Made by a program: the position numbers and the translations under genes
Source: CAG-791 sp000431495
GTDB lineage: Bacteria; Bacillota; Clostridia; Lachnospirales; Lachnospiraceae
DNA: 64,000 bases
Direction: 5' to 3' (one strand)
Assembly (NCBI GenBank): GCA_052117605.1
Contig: JBQKIT010000001.1
Shown here: piece after piece, positions 31,439-38,142 of the stretch
Numbering within the stretch: the first letter of the stretch is position 1
Layout: the number at the start of each line of letters is the position of its first letter
Notes under the pieces: model-generated
What the model saw: the letters and a program-made list of their open reading frames with translations, nothing else
Database searches by the model: none
Told to the model about the DNA's origin: nothing

Positions 31439-32365
31439 TTACAGGCTGATGTGAGCTTGGTGCTGAATGTGTTCCGGGAGTTCCTGATGGACGATGATCT
31501 GTTCCTGAGATCGTTCCATCTGAATGGAACGCATTTCAGCCTGAAGCTGGTCAATGGTGTGAGATGAGGTTTGCCGGATGGTTTCCAGAGAAGATTTCAG
31601 CTCTTTGACACTCTGGCTGCTGGACCATGAAGCGACATAGGGAAAAGAGTACTCTTCCACAGAAAGACCGAGAGAAGAGGAGACGACAAAGGCAGTGCTT
31701 TCGGCTTCGATCTCAATGGTCCGACGATCTTTCTGATTTTCTTTAAGAACGTCCTTGTTATGAAGCAGACTGTGTGTCAGTTCATGCAGGGCTGTCTTGA
31801 CTGTCTGAACCTGACTGAGACCGGACTGAATGGCGATCTTACTTTCGCTTGGACTGAAATATCCGTAAGCCTGACCGGGAACGGCCATGAAATCAATGGG
31901 AACTGGAGAAATCCGTCGAATTGCTTCCAGAAGATCTTCGTACTGGGAGACATCTCCGGTAAGTTCATGTATCAGTTCGGGAAGAGGCTCCCCTTCAGTC
32001 TGCGAGTAATCGAAGCATACAGCGGTGCGATATGACATCGCGGTGATCGGACGAAGAACCTGTTCATGGGTGATTGGATCCTCCACTTCTTCGTGGCACT
32101 TATAAGGAGCGGGAGCAAGGATGCGTATTCCCTGCTCCCCGGCTTTGACGTGCCGATGAAATTTGTCGCGCCACGTGGTATATCCGGCAACAAAACTTGC
32201 ATTGGGACACTGCAGATGAATCAGAAGTTCGTTGTTCACGGAGTAGGAATGGAACTTCGCCATAGTGCGCAGAAAATTCAGGTAGTTGTCACTATGAAAG
32301 ACATCTTTAACGTCCTGCTCAAGCTGAGCGGTCAGGGCTTTGACTTGTTCAGAACGTGTGCTCAT
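31439..32365 (-). CDS. ArdC-like antirestriction/ssDNA-binding protein with metallopeptidase motif
   Basis: 308 residues from ATG 32365 (AAAAGGAGG). The N-terminal ArdC/DUF1738-type domain includes SDNYLNFLRTMAKFHSYSVN-type text (HSDNYLNFLRTMAKFHSYSV) and NELLIHLQCPNASFVAGYTT. A zinc-protease-like HELTHSLLH motif is near residue 210, followed by EIEAESTAFVVS with the third ligand Glu. Related proteins protect incoming single-stranded DNA from restriction. Its place in the relaxase operon fits a role during establishment. Confidence 0.82.
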   Translation of the reverse strand: MSTRSEQVKALTAQLEQDVKDVFHSDNYLNFLRTMAKFHSYSVNNELLIHLQCPNASFVAGYTTWRDKFHRHVKAGEQGIRILAPAPYKCHEEVEDPITHEQVLRPITAMSYRTAVCFDYSQTEGEPLPELIHELTGDVSQYEDLLEAIRRISPVPIDFMAVPGQAYGYFSPSESKIAIQSGLSQVQTVKTALHELTHSLLHNKDVLKENQKDRRTIEIEAESTAFVVSSSLGLSVEEYSFPYVASWSSSQSVKELKSSLETIRQTSSHTIDQLQAEMRSIQMERSQEQIIVHQELPEHIQHQAHISL

Positions 32366-32388
32366 GAAGCCTCCTTTTCCCAAAAGTG

Positions 32389-32535
32389 TCAGTCGAATGG
32401 AAGATCTTCGCATGGATCATAGGGGATGTCAGCGGGAGCTTCGGAGCCATCAGGAACATCCGCGACAACTGTTCTGCGGGCAATAAGATCTGACAAACCG
32501 ATTGCTTTTCTCAAATTATCGGTAGTTACTTTCAT
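32389..32535 (-). CDS. 48-residue protein in the transfer operon
   Basis: Frame from ATG 32535 (GAGAGGAT upstream), reading KVTTDNLRKAIGLSDLIARR and ending PYDPCEDLPFD. It overlaps the preceding gene's stop by four bases (ATGA) and ends about 24 bases before the ArdC-like start, so it is embedded in a coupled operon. Function unknown. Confidence 0.65.
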   Translation of the reverse strand: MKVTTDNLRKAIGLSDLIARRTVVADVPDGSEAPADIPYDPCEDLPFD

Positions 32536-33167
32536 ACCAATATCCTCTCTTTCTTTTTAGTGCATTCTTGATCTTGGGAAAGTGCTTCGTCACGCGCAAT
32601 GCTCAGTCGGCTATTGAAACTGAAAGCATGATCGGCAAGTCTGGCTTTCTCAGCGACTTCCGCCTGATTAACCTCCCGAATGACTTGGTTCAGGTCGGAT
32701 ACGCTGGGGGCATCTTCCCTGCGCAGCACAAGAATCTCATGAACTGAACTGGGAATGATGATCAGCTCGCCGCCGCCGAGGTGTGCCTGAATGAGCTGCA
32801 TCGCTTCCGGGCTGGCCAGAACAGAAGCTCCGTCCGGACCATCCTTGTTGGAAACGACAAAAATGGTTCCGTGGGGGAGATCGGCAGTGAGATCCGCTGC
32901 AATTTCCTCACCCATAACACCGCCAAGGGCTTGCTCGATTGATCGAATGCAGTAGTGATCGGGCGAGACAGACGGGTAGGCAAGCTCAAAAAGTTCTTCA
33001 TCGGTAAGTCTTTCTGCCTGAAGATCTTCGGTCGTAACCACATGAGGAAAAGGGCTTTTGTCATGGTAGGTTTTTGCGATGCAACAAAGGTCAGTGCCCG
33101 GAATATCCTGATGTGGAACATCTGCGGCGTAATTCTGACTTACCACCGCAATGTAAATGTTATCCAT
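32532..33167 (-). CDS. DUF5688-like protein
   Basis: 211 residues. The segments FVVSNKDGPDGASVLASPEA, ELIIIPSSVHEILVLRRED and LNQVIREVNQAEV match the pattern of DUF5688 proteins common in clostridial integrative elements. It is the first gene of the leftward transfer operon (DUF5688, 48-residue protein, ArdC-like, DUF3847-like, relaxase, small protein). Function unknown in the family. Confidence 0.75.
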   Translation of the reverse strand: MDNIYIAVVSQNYAADVPHQDIPGTDLCCIAKTYHDKSPFPHVVTTEDLQAERLTDEELFELAYPSVSPDHYCIRSIEQALGGVMGEEIAADLTADLPHGTIFVVSNKDGPDGASVLASPEAMQLIQAHLGGGELIIIPSSVHEILVLRREDAPSVSDLNQVIREVNQAEVAEKARLADHAFSFNSRLSIARDEALSQDQECTKKKERILV

Positions 33168-33268
33168 AAATCCTCCTTTCGTGATAAACGTTATAGAATA
33201 TCTATAATAAAATAAATATGTCAGAAATTTTAAAATTGAAATGGGGCTGAAATAAAGCTACACAGTCT

Positions 33269-33451
33269 GTGAAGAAGAAAAATGTATTGCTGCTGTACGC
33301 AAGAATAGAGCCAGATGTGAAAGAGCAGGCAGAATTGACCGAAGCAGAATTGAATGCGGAACTGGAAAAAGGGTATGCGGATATGGCTGCAGGCAGAACA
33401 AAACCCGTAAAGCAGGTATTTACTGATATTCGCAAAGACTATGGTTTATGA
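33269..33451 (+). pseudogene. RelB/DinJ-type antitoxin with internal in-frame deletion
   Basis: 60 residues from GTG 33269. The N-terminal strand YARIEPDVKEQAE is joined directly to the C-terminal part LTEAELNAELEKGYADMAAG then KPVKQVFTDIRKDYGL. In the family about 35-40 residues, including the ribbon-helix-helix helices, normally lie between these parts. The frame is kept but the DNA-binding fold is lost, so it is probably non-functional. No toxin gene follows. Confidence 0.65.
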
Positions 33452-33618
33452 TTTAGGAGGTAATTATCACAGATCAGGAGGTCGTAGTATTTCTTCATAC
33501 GATCAACCAGATGCTGCTGAGAAACTTCCTATTTGGAACCTCAAAAGGAATCCATCCGCTACACCCTGAGATTGGAGACAGAAAAAGGCAACCCTTACGA
33601 ATAAGGACAGCCTTTCGG

Positions 33619-33856
33619 TTAATCGTGCAGATTCATATTTTTTAATGCTCTGAGCTGATCCCGCTTTGCGTAGATTACATTCAGAATATACACCTTGCCG
33701 GATGCATCATCTGGTCTGTAATAGATGTAAAAGTTCTTGGCGATGATTTTTCGCACACCTCTGGAGTGCCATGGCTCCTGTTCTATAGGAGCGATACTGG
33801 AAGCCATGTACGTCAGTTTTTGCATCCGGTGTAATGATGATTCCATAGGAGTCCAC
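33619..33856 (-). pseudogene. RelE/ParE-type toxin, internally deleted and frameshifted
   Basis: The toxin start is visible directly after the antitoxin stop: GTG 33856, reading DSYGIIITPDAKTDV, the usual RelE N-terminus. The remaining family sequence continues in another frame as EQEPWHSRGVRKIIAKNFYI, YYRPDDASGKVYILNVIYAK and RDQLRALKNM. About 40 residues between these parts are missing. The toxin is therefore dead while its antitoxin is intact. Confidence 0.7.
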
Positions 33857-34153
33857 TTATTTAAGACCCCCTTCCAGATCGTCAAACACCTCGCTCATTG
33901 GTCTGCCTTCACCGGAAATCGCCTGAGCGTAGCTGTGCTGGAGTTTTGCATTCAATTCGGCATCAGACATTGCATCAACGGTTCCTGGCTCTGCCGGAAT
34001 CGTCAGAGAGAAAGGAACACCATGATGGTAAATGATCTGACGGTAAAGGGAATTAATTACAACAGAAACAGGAACACCAAGCTTTTGCAGAATGTCTTCT
34101 GCTTCGATCTTTACATTATTTTCAACACGGGCACTTACGGTTGAGTCTTTCAT
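33857..34153 (-). CDS. RelB/DinJ-family antitoxin
   Basis: 98 residues from ATG 34153 (ACAGGAGG upstream). Ribbon-helix-helix part is STVSARVENNVKIEAEDILQ then KLGVPVSVVINSLYRQIIYH; the toxin-binding tail is MSDAELNAKLQHSYAQAISG then RPMSEVFDDLEGG. It abuts a ruined RelE-type toxin gene, so it may persist as an orphan antitoxin. Confidence 0.82.
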   Translation of the reverse strand: MKDSTVSARVENNVKIEAEDILQKLGVPVSVVINSLYRQIIYHHGVPFSLTIPAEPGTVDAMSDAELNAKLQHSYAQAISGEGRPMSEVFDDLEGGLK

Positions 34154-34380
34154 ATCAAATACCTCCTGTTGATCACATTGTAATTCATTGTATTGCAGAC
34201 TGCAAGACATACTGCATGAACTGAGCGTGATATTCTACAGCAGAACGAGGAAGATGAAGAGAAAAAATTGGTGGAATAATAAAACGAAAGGTTGGGCCAG
34301 GAAAGGGAAGACAATTTTGTTACCATAGGGATTGGAGCTCGGCAAAGCCCTTTCTTTCAATGCTTTCTTGTAAAATCAGT
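34154..34380. other. Gene-free right end of the mobilizable element
   Basis: No gene seen. The last ~45 bases before the tRNA fragment (about 34336-34370, GGCAAAGCCCTTTCTTTCAA) resemble the bases before the next tRNA fragment (about 35575-35600), pointing to a shared right-end arm of related elements. Confidence 0.5.
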
Positions 34381-34447
34381 GAGTCCGAGCCTCGTCTGAC
34401 GCTCTGTGTGATCCCTTGAAACTATGATGGTTTCAAGGGATTTTTGT
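34381..34447 (+). repeat. tRNA-Gly 3' fragment A (attR-type) with tRNA terminator
   Basis: 34381-34416 matches 17341-17376 with two changes in 36. It continues into a perfect terminator (ATCCCTTGAAAC/GTTTCAAGGGAT followed by TTTTTG), cleaner than the one now behind the tRNA. This is what is expected if an element carried in its own tRNA 3' end and displaced the original end and terminator to the right. Confidence 0.8.
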
Positions 34448-34603
34448 TGCTGTTTATTATCATTCATAATTCCTGAATGTTCACAGAAGTGATCTTTTCT
34501 GCAATGTGAGTGCCGTGAAGATGGAAAATACTTCCTTTGCTGCGCACTGCTTTGGTACAATATAGGAGCATAGCGGGGGCCCGGAGAGAAAGCTGAGGGA
34601 AAT

Positions 34604-35443
34604 ATGGCAGAGAAAGATGTTACCGAGAAACTGCTGGCAGACTATAATGATGTATTCGCTGATATTGTGAACGTTCTGCTCTTTGATGGGAAACAAATCG
34701 TAGCGGCAGATAATCTGGAAACGGTGAAGGATCGGAGTCAGTACAAAGCCGACGGAAGAATTCATGAGCAGGAACGAGATGTGTCCAAGCTGCTGAAAAG
34801 CGGTAAGACAACGATTACGCTGTTTGGCTTTGAACACCAGACAGCAACCGAGAAATTCATGCCGGTGCGGCAGATTGGCTATGATGGACAATCATACCGT
34901 GCACAGCTCCTGCATGAGAATCCGGACCACATTTATCCGGTGATCACATTGGTTCTGTACTTCGGCACAACGCCGTGGAATTACAGCCATCATCTGACGG
35001 ATCTGATGGATATACCGGAAGGGTTTGAGCCGTACGTCAGTGATTACGAGATGAAGAATCTTTATGAAATTGCTTTTCTGACACCGGAGAAGGTGAAGCT
35101 GTTTCGGAGTGATTTCCGATATGTTGCAGACTATCTGGTCCAGAAACGGATGACGAATGATTACAAGCCGAGCGCGGATCTTTTGCAGCACGTGGATGAA
35201 ACATTAAAATTGATGTCAGTTCTGACGGATGACCGGAGATTTGAAGAGGTCATACAGGAGCTGCCGGGAAAGGGAGGTACCAGTATGTGCACAGTGTTAG
35301 ACAAGGTTGAGAATAAAGGAAAGTTAGAAGGAATGATACAGGTCTATTATAAGGAACTGCACTATTCCGCAGACCAGATTGCCAAGAAACTGGACGCTCC
35401 GGTGGACCAGATTCAGGAAATCATCCGCAAGCTTACGAAGTGA
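34604..35443 (+). CDS. Rpn-family recombination-promoting nuclease, copy 1
   Basis: 279 residues. The N-terminal two thirds is the Rpn/transposase_31-type PD-(D/E)XK-like domain (DYNDVFADIVNVLLFDGKQI, KADGRIHEQERDVSKLL, then YPVITLVLYFGTTPWNYSHH); the C-terminal part is a helical tail (SADQIAKKLDAPVDQIQEII). Rpn proteins are DNases tied to RecA-independent recombination and phage defence. An extended -10 promoter (TGGTACAAT, about 34552-34561) and GAGGGA site precede it. Inside the gene, AGGGAGGT at 35271-35278 precedes an in-frame ATG at 35285. Confidence 0.85.
   Translation: MAEKDVTEKLLADYNDVFADIVNVLLFDGKQIVAADNLETVKDRSQYKADGRIHEQERDVSKLLKSGKTTITLFGFEHQTATEKFMPVRQIGYDGQSYRAQLLHENPDHIYPVITLVLYFGTTPWNYSHHLTDLMDIPEGFEPYVSDYEMKNLYEIAFLTPEKVKLFRSDFRYVADYLVQKRMTNDYKPSADLLQHVDETLKLMSVLTDDRRFEEVIQELPGKGGTSMCTVLDKVENKGKLEGMIQVYYKELHYSADQIAKKLDAPVDQIQEIIRKLTK
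35285..35443 (+). CDS. Candidate internal RpnS-type small protein of rpn copy 1
   Basis: Within the rpn gene and in frame, a near-consensus AGGGAGGT site lies six bases before ATG 35285. The product would be the last 52 residues (MCTVLDKVENKGKLEGMIQV and the helical tail). E. coli rpn genes are reported to make such C-terminal proteins from internal starts, which neutralise the full-length toxin. The site and ATG are conserved in all three copies here. Confidence 0.55.
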   Translation: MCTVLDKVENKGKLEGMIQVYYKELHYSADQIAKKLDAPVDQIQEIIRKLTK

Positions 35444-35501
35444 TTGCGAAGACATTAAGAAGCAGAGTATTCAGAACATAAACACTCTATTGATGACGTT
35501 A

Positions 35502-35525
35502 CGGCTCCGGAGAAATCCGGAGTCG
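35502..35525. terminator. Hairpin after rpn copy 1
   Basis: CGGCTCCGGA-GAAA-TCCGGAGTCG, about 58 bases after the stop, without a T-tract. A matching hairpin with perfect arms follows rpn copy 2 at 37594-37617. Confidence 0.6.
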
Positions 35526-35616
35526 TAATAGGCCTGAAAATGTTATTTCTTTGTTACCTGGAAGGCAGGAAGTTCGACAAAGCCTTTCCTTTCAATGATT
35601 TTGACGAGTTTTTTAT

Positions 35617-35680
35617 GTTCGAGCCTCGTCTGGCGCTCTGTGTGATCCCTTGAAACTATGATGGTTTCAAGGGATTTTTG
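35617..35680 (+). repeat. tRNA-Gly 3' fragment B with tRNA terminator
   Basis: 35617-35650 matches the tRNA 3' end and following bases with one change in 34 (G for T after CTCGTCTG), and is followed by the same perfect terminator as fragment A (to 35680). The ~40 bases before it resemble those before fragment A. Together A and B bracket rpn copy 1. Confidence 0.8.
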
Positions 35681-35682
35681 TT

Positions 35683-36510
35683 TTAGCTTTTGACTTAAGT
35701 CTGCTGAGCTTGCGATGAGGTTGCGAAGCAAGCGAATCCTTGCGAAGCAAAAAACCACCCGCTATGCGGGTGTGAGTAAAAAGTTATACATAAAAATCAC
35801 CTTTCCGTACAATAGAGGTGCTCAAGCCACTATTGAAGAAAGGAAAGGTGATTTTATGCCGAAGGCAAATAGCGCAGCACATACCAAATGGACATGCAAA
35901 TACCATATTGTCTTCACGCCAAAGTATAGGCGAAAGATAATTTACAATCAATATAAAGCAGATCTGGCCAGGATACTGCATGATTTATGTGCCTATAAGG
36001 GAGTGGAGATTTTGGAAGGACACTTGATGCCAGATCATGTACATATGCTTTTGAGTATACCGCCGAAACTCAGTGTGTCATCGTTTATGGGATATCTGAA
36101 GGGAAAAAGTTCACTGATGATGTTCGACAGACATGGAAACTTGAAATACAAGTTTGGAAACAGACACTTCTGGTCAGATGGGTATTATGTAAGTACGGTT
36201 GGATTGAACGATGCAACGATAAAGAAGTACATACGGGATCAGGAGAGAGCAGATATCCTGAAGGATAAAATGAGTGTAAGGGAATACGAGGATCCTTTCG
36301 GGGCGCAGCCTGGAAAGGATCCAAAGATAAACAGATAAGAGAGCTCCTTTAGGAGCAGTCAGGAGATAAAAGCAAGTTGGCTTGAGCGGAGCCCGAGGGA
36401 GCGAAAGCGACCAAGGGCCATTAAAGCGAAAGCCAGCGCCTTTAGGCGCTGGCTAGTAACGCGGGCTTATAGCCCGCATCCCGAACCACCCGTTTTACGG
36501 GTGGAGGCGA
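35683..36510 (+). mobile_element. IS200/IS605-type insertion sequence
   Basis: The boundaries come from comparison with the paralogous, uninterrupted stretch after fragment A. There GGGATTTTTGTTGCTGTTTA is continuous (34437-34456); here GGGATTTTTGTT (to 35682) and TTGCTGTTTA (from 36511) are split by about 830 bases. The insert holds one HUH transposase gene and subterminal hairpins of this IS family: CACCCGC/GCGGGTG near 35756-35772 on the left and CCACCCG/CGGGTGG at 36486-36504 on the right, plus GCGGGC/GCCCGC and AGCCAGCGCC/GGCGCTGGCT stems at 36431-36477. Confidence 0.78.
35856..36338 (+). CDS. tnpA: IS200-type HUH transposase TnpA
   Basis: 160 residues from ATG 35856 (GAAAGGTG upstream). 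KYHIVFTPKYRRKIIYNQY is the family start, PDHVHMLLSIPPKLSVSSFM contains the HUH metal site, and the nucleophile Tyr lies in ATIKKYIRDQE near residue 130. The protein is complete with no frameshift. It acts on single-stranded DNA at the flanking hairpins. No TnpB is present. Confidence 0.92.
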   Translation: MPKANSAAHTKWTCKYHIVFTPKYRRKIIYNQYKADLARILHDLCAYKGVEILEGHLMPDHVHMLLSIPPKLSVSSFMGYLKGKSSLMMFDRHGNLKYKFGNRHFWSDGYYVSTVGLNDATIKKYIRDQERADILKDKMSVREYEDPFGAQPGKDPKINR

Positions 36511-36659
36511 TTGCTGTTTATTGCCGTTCATTATTTCTGAATGGAATGGAAGCGTTTTTTGCCTGGTTCAGTGAAGAATGAAAATGTTTCCTTTGAGGTA
36601 CTCTGTTTTGGTACAATATAGGAGCATAGCGGGGGCCCGGAGAGAAAGCTGAGGGAAAC
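36511..36659 (+). promoter_or_regulatory. Promoter region of rpn copy 2
   Basis: It closely follows the sequence upstream of rpn copy 1, including the extended -10 TTTTGGTACAATATAGG (about 36604-36620) and the GAGGGA ribosome site. Bases 36520-36600 are diverged from copy 1, so the two promoters may differ in strength. Confidence 0.55.
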
Positions 36660-37535
36660 ATGGCAGAGAAAGATGTTACCGAGAAACTGCTGGCAGATTA
36701 TAATGATGTATTCGCTGATATTGTGAACGTGTTGCTTTTTGATGGAAAACAAATCGTAGCGGCAGATAATCTGGAAACGGTGAAGGATCGGAGTCAGTAC
36801 AAAGCCGACGGAAGAATTCATGAGCAGGAACGAGATGTGTCCAAGCTGCTGAAAAGCGGCAAGACAACAATTACGCTGTTTGGCTTTGAACACCAGACGG
36901 CAACCGAAAAATTCATGCCGGTGCGGCAGATTGGCTATGATGGACAATCGTACCGTGCACAGCTCCTGCATGAGAATCCGGACCACATTTATCCGGTGAT
37001 CACATTGGTTTTGTACTTCGGCACAACGCCCTGGAATTACAGCCATCATCTGACGGATCTGATGGATATACCGGAAGGGTTTGAGCCGTATGTCAGTGAT
37101 TACGAGATGAAGAATCTTTATGAAATTGCTTTTCTGACACCGGAGAAGGTGAAGCTGTTTCGGAGCGATTTCCGATATGTTGCAGACTATCTGGTCCAGA
37201 AACGGATGACGAATGATTACAAGCCGAGCGCGGATCTTTTGCAGCACGTGGATGAAACATTAAAATTGATGTCAGTTCTGACGGATGACCGGAGATTTGA
37301 AGAGGTCATACAGGAGCTGCCGAGAAAGGGAGGTACCAGTATGTGCACAGTGTTAGACAAGGTTGAGAATAAGGGCAGAGAAGAGGGAAAACTGGAAGGA
37401 CTTGCACAGGGAAAGCTGGAAGGGATGATTCAGGTCTATTATAAGGAACTGCATTATTCTACAGATCAGATTGCTGAGAAACTGGACGCTCCGGTGGACC
37501 AGATTCAGGAAATCATCCGTAAGCTTACGAAGTGA
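36660..37535 (+). CDS. Rpn-family recombination-promoting nuclease, copy 2
   Basis: 291 residues, almost identical to copy 1 through residue 235. It differs mainly where copy 1 has KGKLEG: here the text is KGREEGKLEGLAQGKLEG, one more unit of an eight-residue GLAQGKLE repeat. The conserved nuclease-domain segments (KADGRIHEQERDVSKLL, YPVITLVLYFGTTPWNY) are unchanged. The close similarity implies a recent duplication. Confidence 0.85.
   Translation: MAEKDVTEKLLADYNDVFADIVNVLLFDGKQIVAADNLETVKDRSQYKADGRIHEQERDVSKLLKSGKTTITLFGFEHQTATEKFMPVRQIGYDGQSYRAQLLHENPDHIYPVITLVLYFGTTPWNYSHHLTDLMDIPEGFEPYVSDYEMKNLYEIAFLTPEKVKLFRSDFRYVADYLVQKRMTNDYKPSADLLQHVDETLKLMSVLTDDRRFEEVIQELPRKGGTSMCTVLDKVENKGREEGKLEGLAQGKLEGMIQVYYKELHYSTDQIAEKLDAPVDQIQEIIRKLTK
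37341..37535 (+). CDS. Candidate internal RpnS-type small protein of rpn copy 2
   Basis: Same internal AAAGGGAGGT site and ATG (37341) as in copy 1, in frame. The product would be the last 64 residues, including the GLAQGKLE repeat unit and the helical tail. Confidence 0.5.
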   Translation: MCTVLDKVENKGREEGKLEGLAQGKLEGMIQVYYKELHYSTDQIAEKLDAPVDQIQEIIRKLTK

Positions 37536-37593
37536 TTGTGAAGACATTAAGAAGCTGAGTATCCATGGCATAAACACTCTTTTGGTGACGTTG

Positions 37594-37617
37594 CGGCTCC
37601 GGAGAAATCCGGAGCCG
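37594..37617. terminator. Hairpin after rpn copy 2
   Basis: CGGCTCCGGA-GAAA-TCCGGAGCCG, perfect ten-base arms with a GAAA tetraloop, no T-tract. It is immediately followed by the start of the broken third copy. Confidence 0.6.
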
Positions 37618-37626
37618 TAATAGGCC

Positions 37627-38070
37627 TGAAAAATCTCTACGAAATTGCTTTTCTGACACCGGAGAAGGTGAAGCTGTTTCGGAGCGATTTCCGATATGTT
37701 GCAGACTATCTGGTCCAGAAACGGATGACGAATGATCACACACAAGCCGAGCGCGGATCTTTTGCAGCACGTGGATGAAACATTAAAATTGATGTCAGTT
37801 CTGGCGGATGACCGGAGATTTGAAGAGGTCATACAGGAGCTGCCGGGAAAGGGAGGTACCAGTATGTGCACAGTATTGGACAAGGTTGAGAATAAGGGCA
37901 GAGAAGAAGGACTTGCACAGGGAAAACTGGAAGGACTTGCGCAGGGAAAGCTGGAAGGGATGATTCAGGTCTATTACACGAAGCTGCATTATTCCGCAGA
38001 TCAGATTTCCAGAGAGTTGGGAGCTCCGGAGGATCAGATTCAGGAAATCATCCGCAAGCTTACAAAGTGA
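37627..38070 (+). pseudogene. Rpn-family gene, copy 3: truncated and frameshifted
   Basis: Starts abruptly inside the gene at the equivalent of residue ~163 (KNLYEIAFLTPEKVKLFRSD), with no start codon or promoter. After VQKRMTND four extra bases (CACACACA region, about 37735-37745) shift the frame; the rest continues as HKPSADLLQHVDETLKLMSV and onward. The nuclease domain is gone. The C-terminal part, with two GLAQGKLE repeat units, is intact, as is its internal start. Confidence 0.82.
37864..38070 (+). CDS. Stand-alone candidate RpnS-type small protein in rpn copy 3
   Basis: In the ruined third copy the internal AAAGGGAGGT site and ATG (37864) remain perfect. The product would be 68 residues (MCTVLDKVENKGREEGLAQG and on), not fused to any nuclease. 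If expressed, it would be an orphan inhibitor able to act on the two intact nucleases. Its upstream promoter, if any, is unknown. Confidence 0.5.
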   Translation: MCTVLDKVENKGREEGLAQGKLEGLAQGKLEGMIQVYYTKLHYSADQISRELGAPEDQIQEIIRKLTK

Positions 38071-38100
38071 TTGTGAAGACATTAAGAGGCAGAGTATTAT

Positions 38101-38117
38101 GTTCGAGCCTCGTCTGT
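38101..38117 (+). repeat. tRNA-Gly 3' fragment C, right end of the accessory region
   Basis: GTTCGAGCCTCGTCTGT is an exact 17-base copy of tRNA positions 17343-17359 and sits 25 bases before a core gene. Unlike A and B it lacks the rest of the acceptor stem and the terminator. It probably marks the outer edge of the oldest insertion. Confidence 0.7.
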
Positions 38118-38142
38118 AAATGATTTTGTTAAGAGGTAAAAT

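Larger units (their letters stand above)
17364..34416. mobile_element. Integrative mobilizable element in tRNA-Gly
   Basis: The element runs from the tRNA-Gly 3' end to the repeat at 34381-34416. It carries a tyrosine integrase next to the tRNA, a Rep_trans initiator, a VirD4-like coupling protein, a MobA/MobL relaxase with accessory genes, a serine resolvase and cargo. There are no VirB4, VirB6 or lytic transglycosylase genes, so transfer would need a helper's secretion channel. The next tRNA fragments (35617, 38101) show that this is only the innermost of several stacked insertions. Boundaries are inferred from the direct repeats; which repeat is the true right end is not proven. Confidence 0.72.

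Noticed and set aside
34381..34400. Second and third tRNA-Gly genes at 34381 and 35617
   Set aside because: Only the T-arm and acceptor 3' strand are present; there is no D-arm, anticodon arm or 5' acceptor strand, so these are fragments.
34381..38117. Possible CRISPR array from regularly recurring similar words
   Set aside because: The repeats are whole rpn genes and tRNA 3' ends at irregular kilobase spacing, with no short repeat-spacer pattern and no cas genes.
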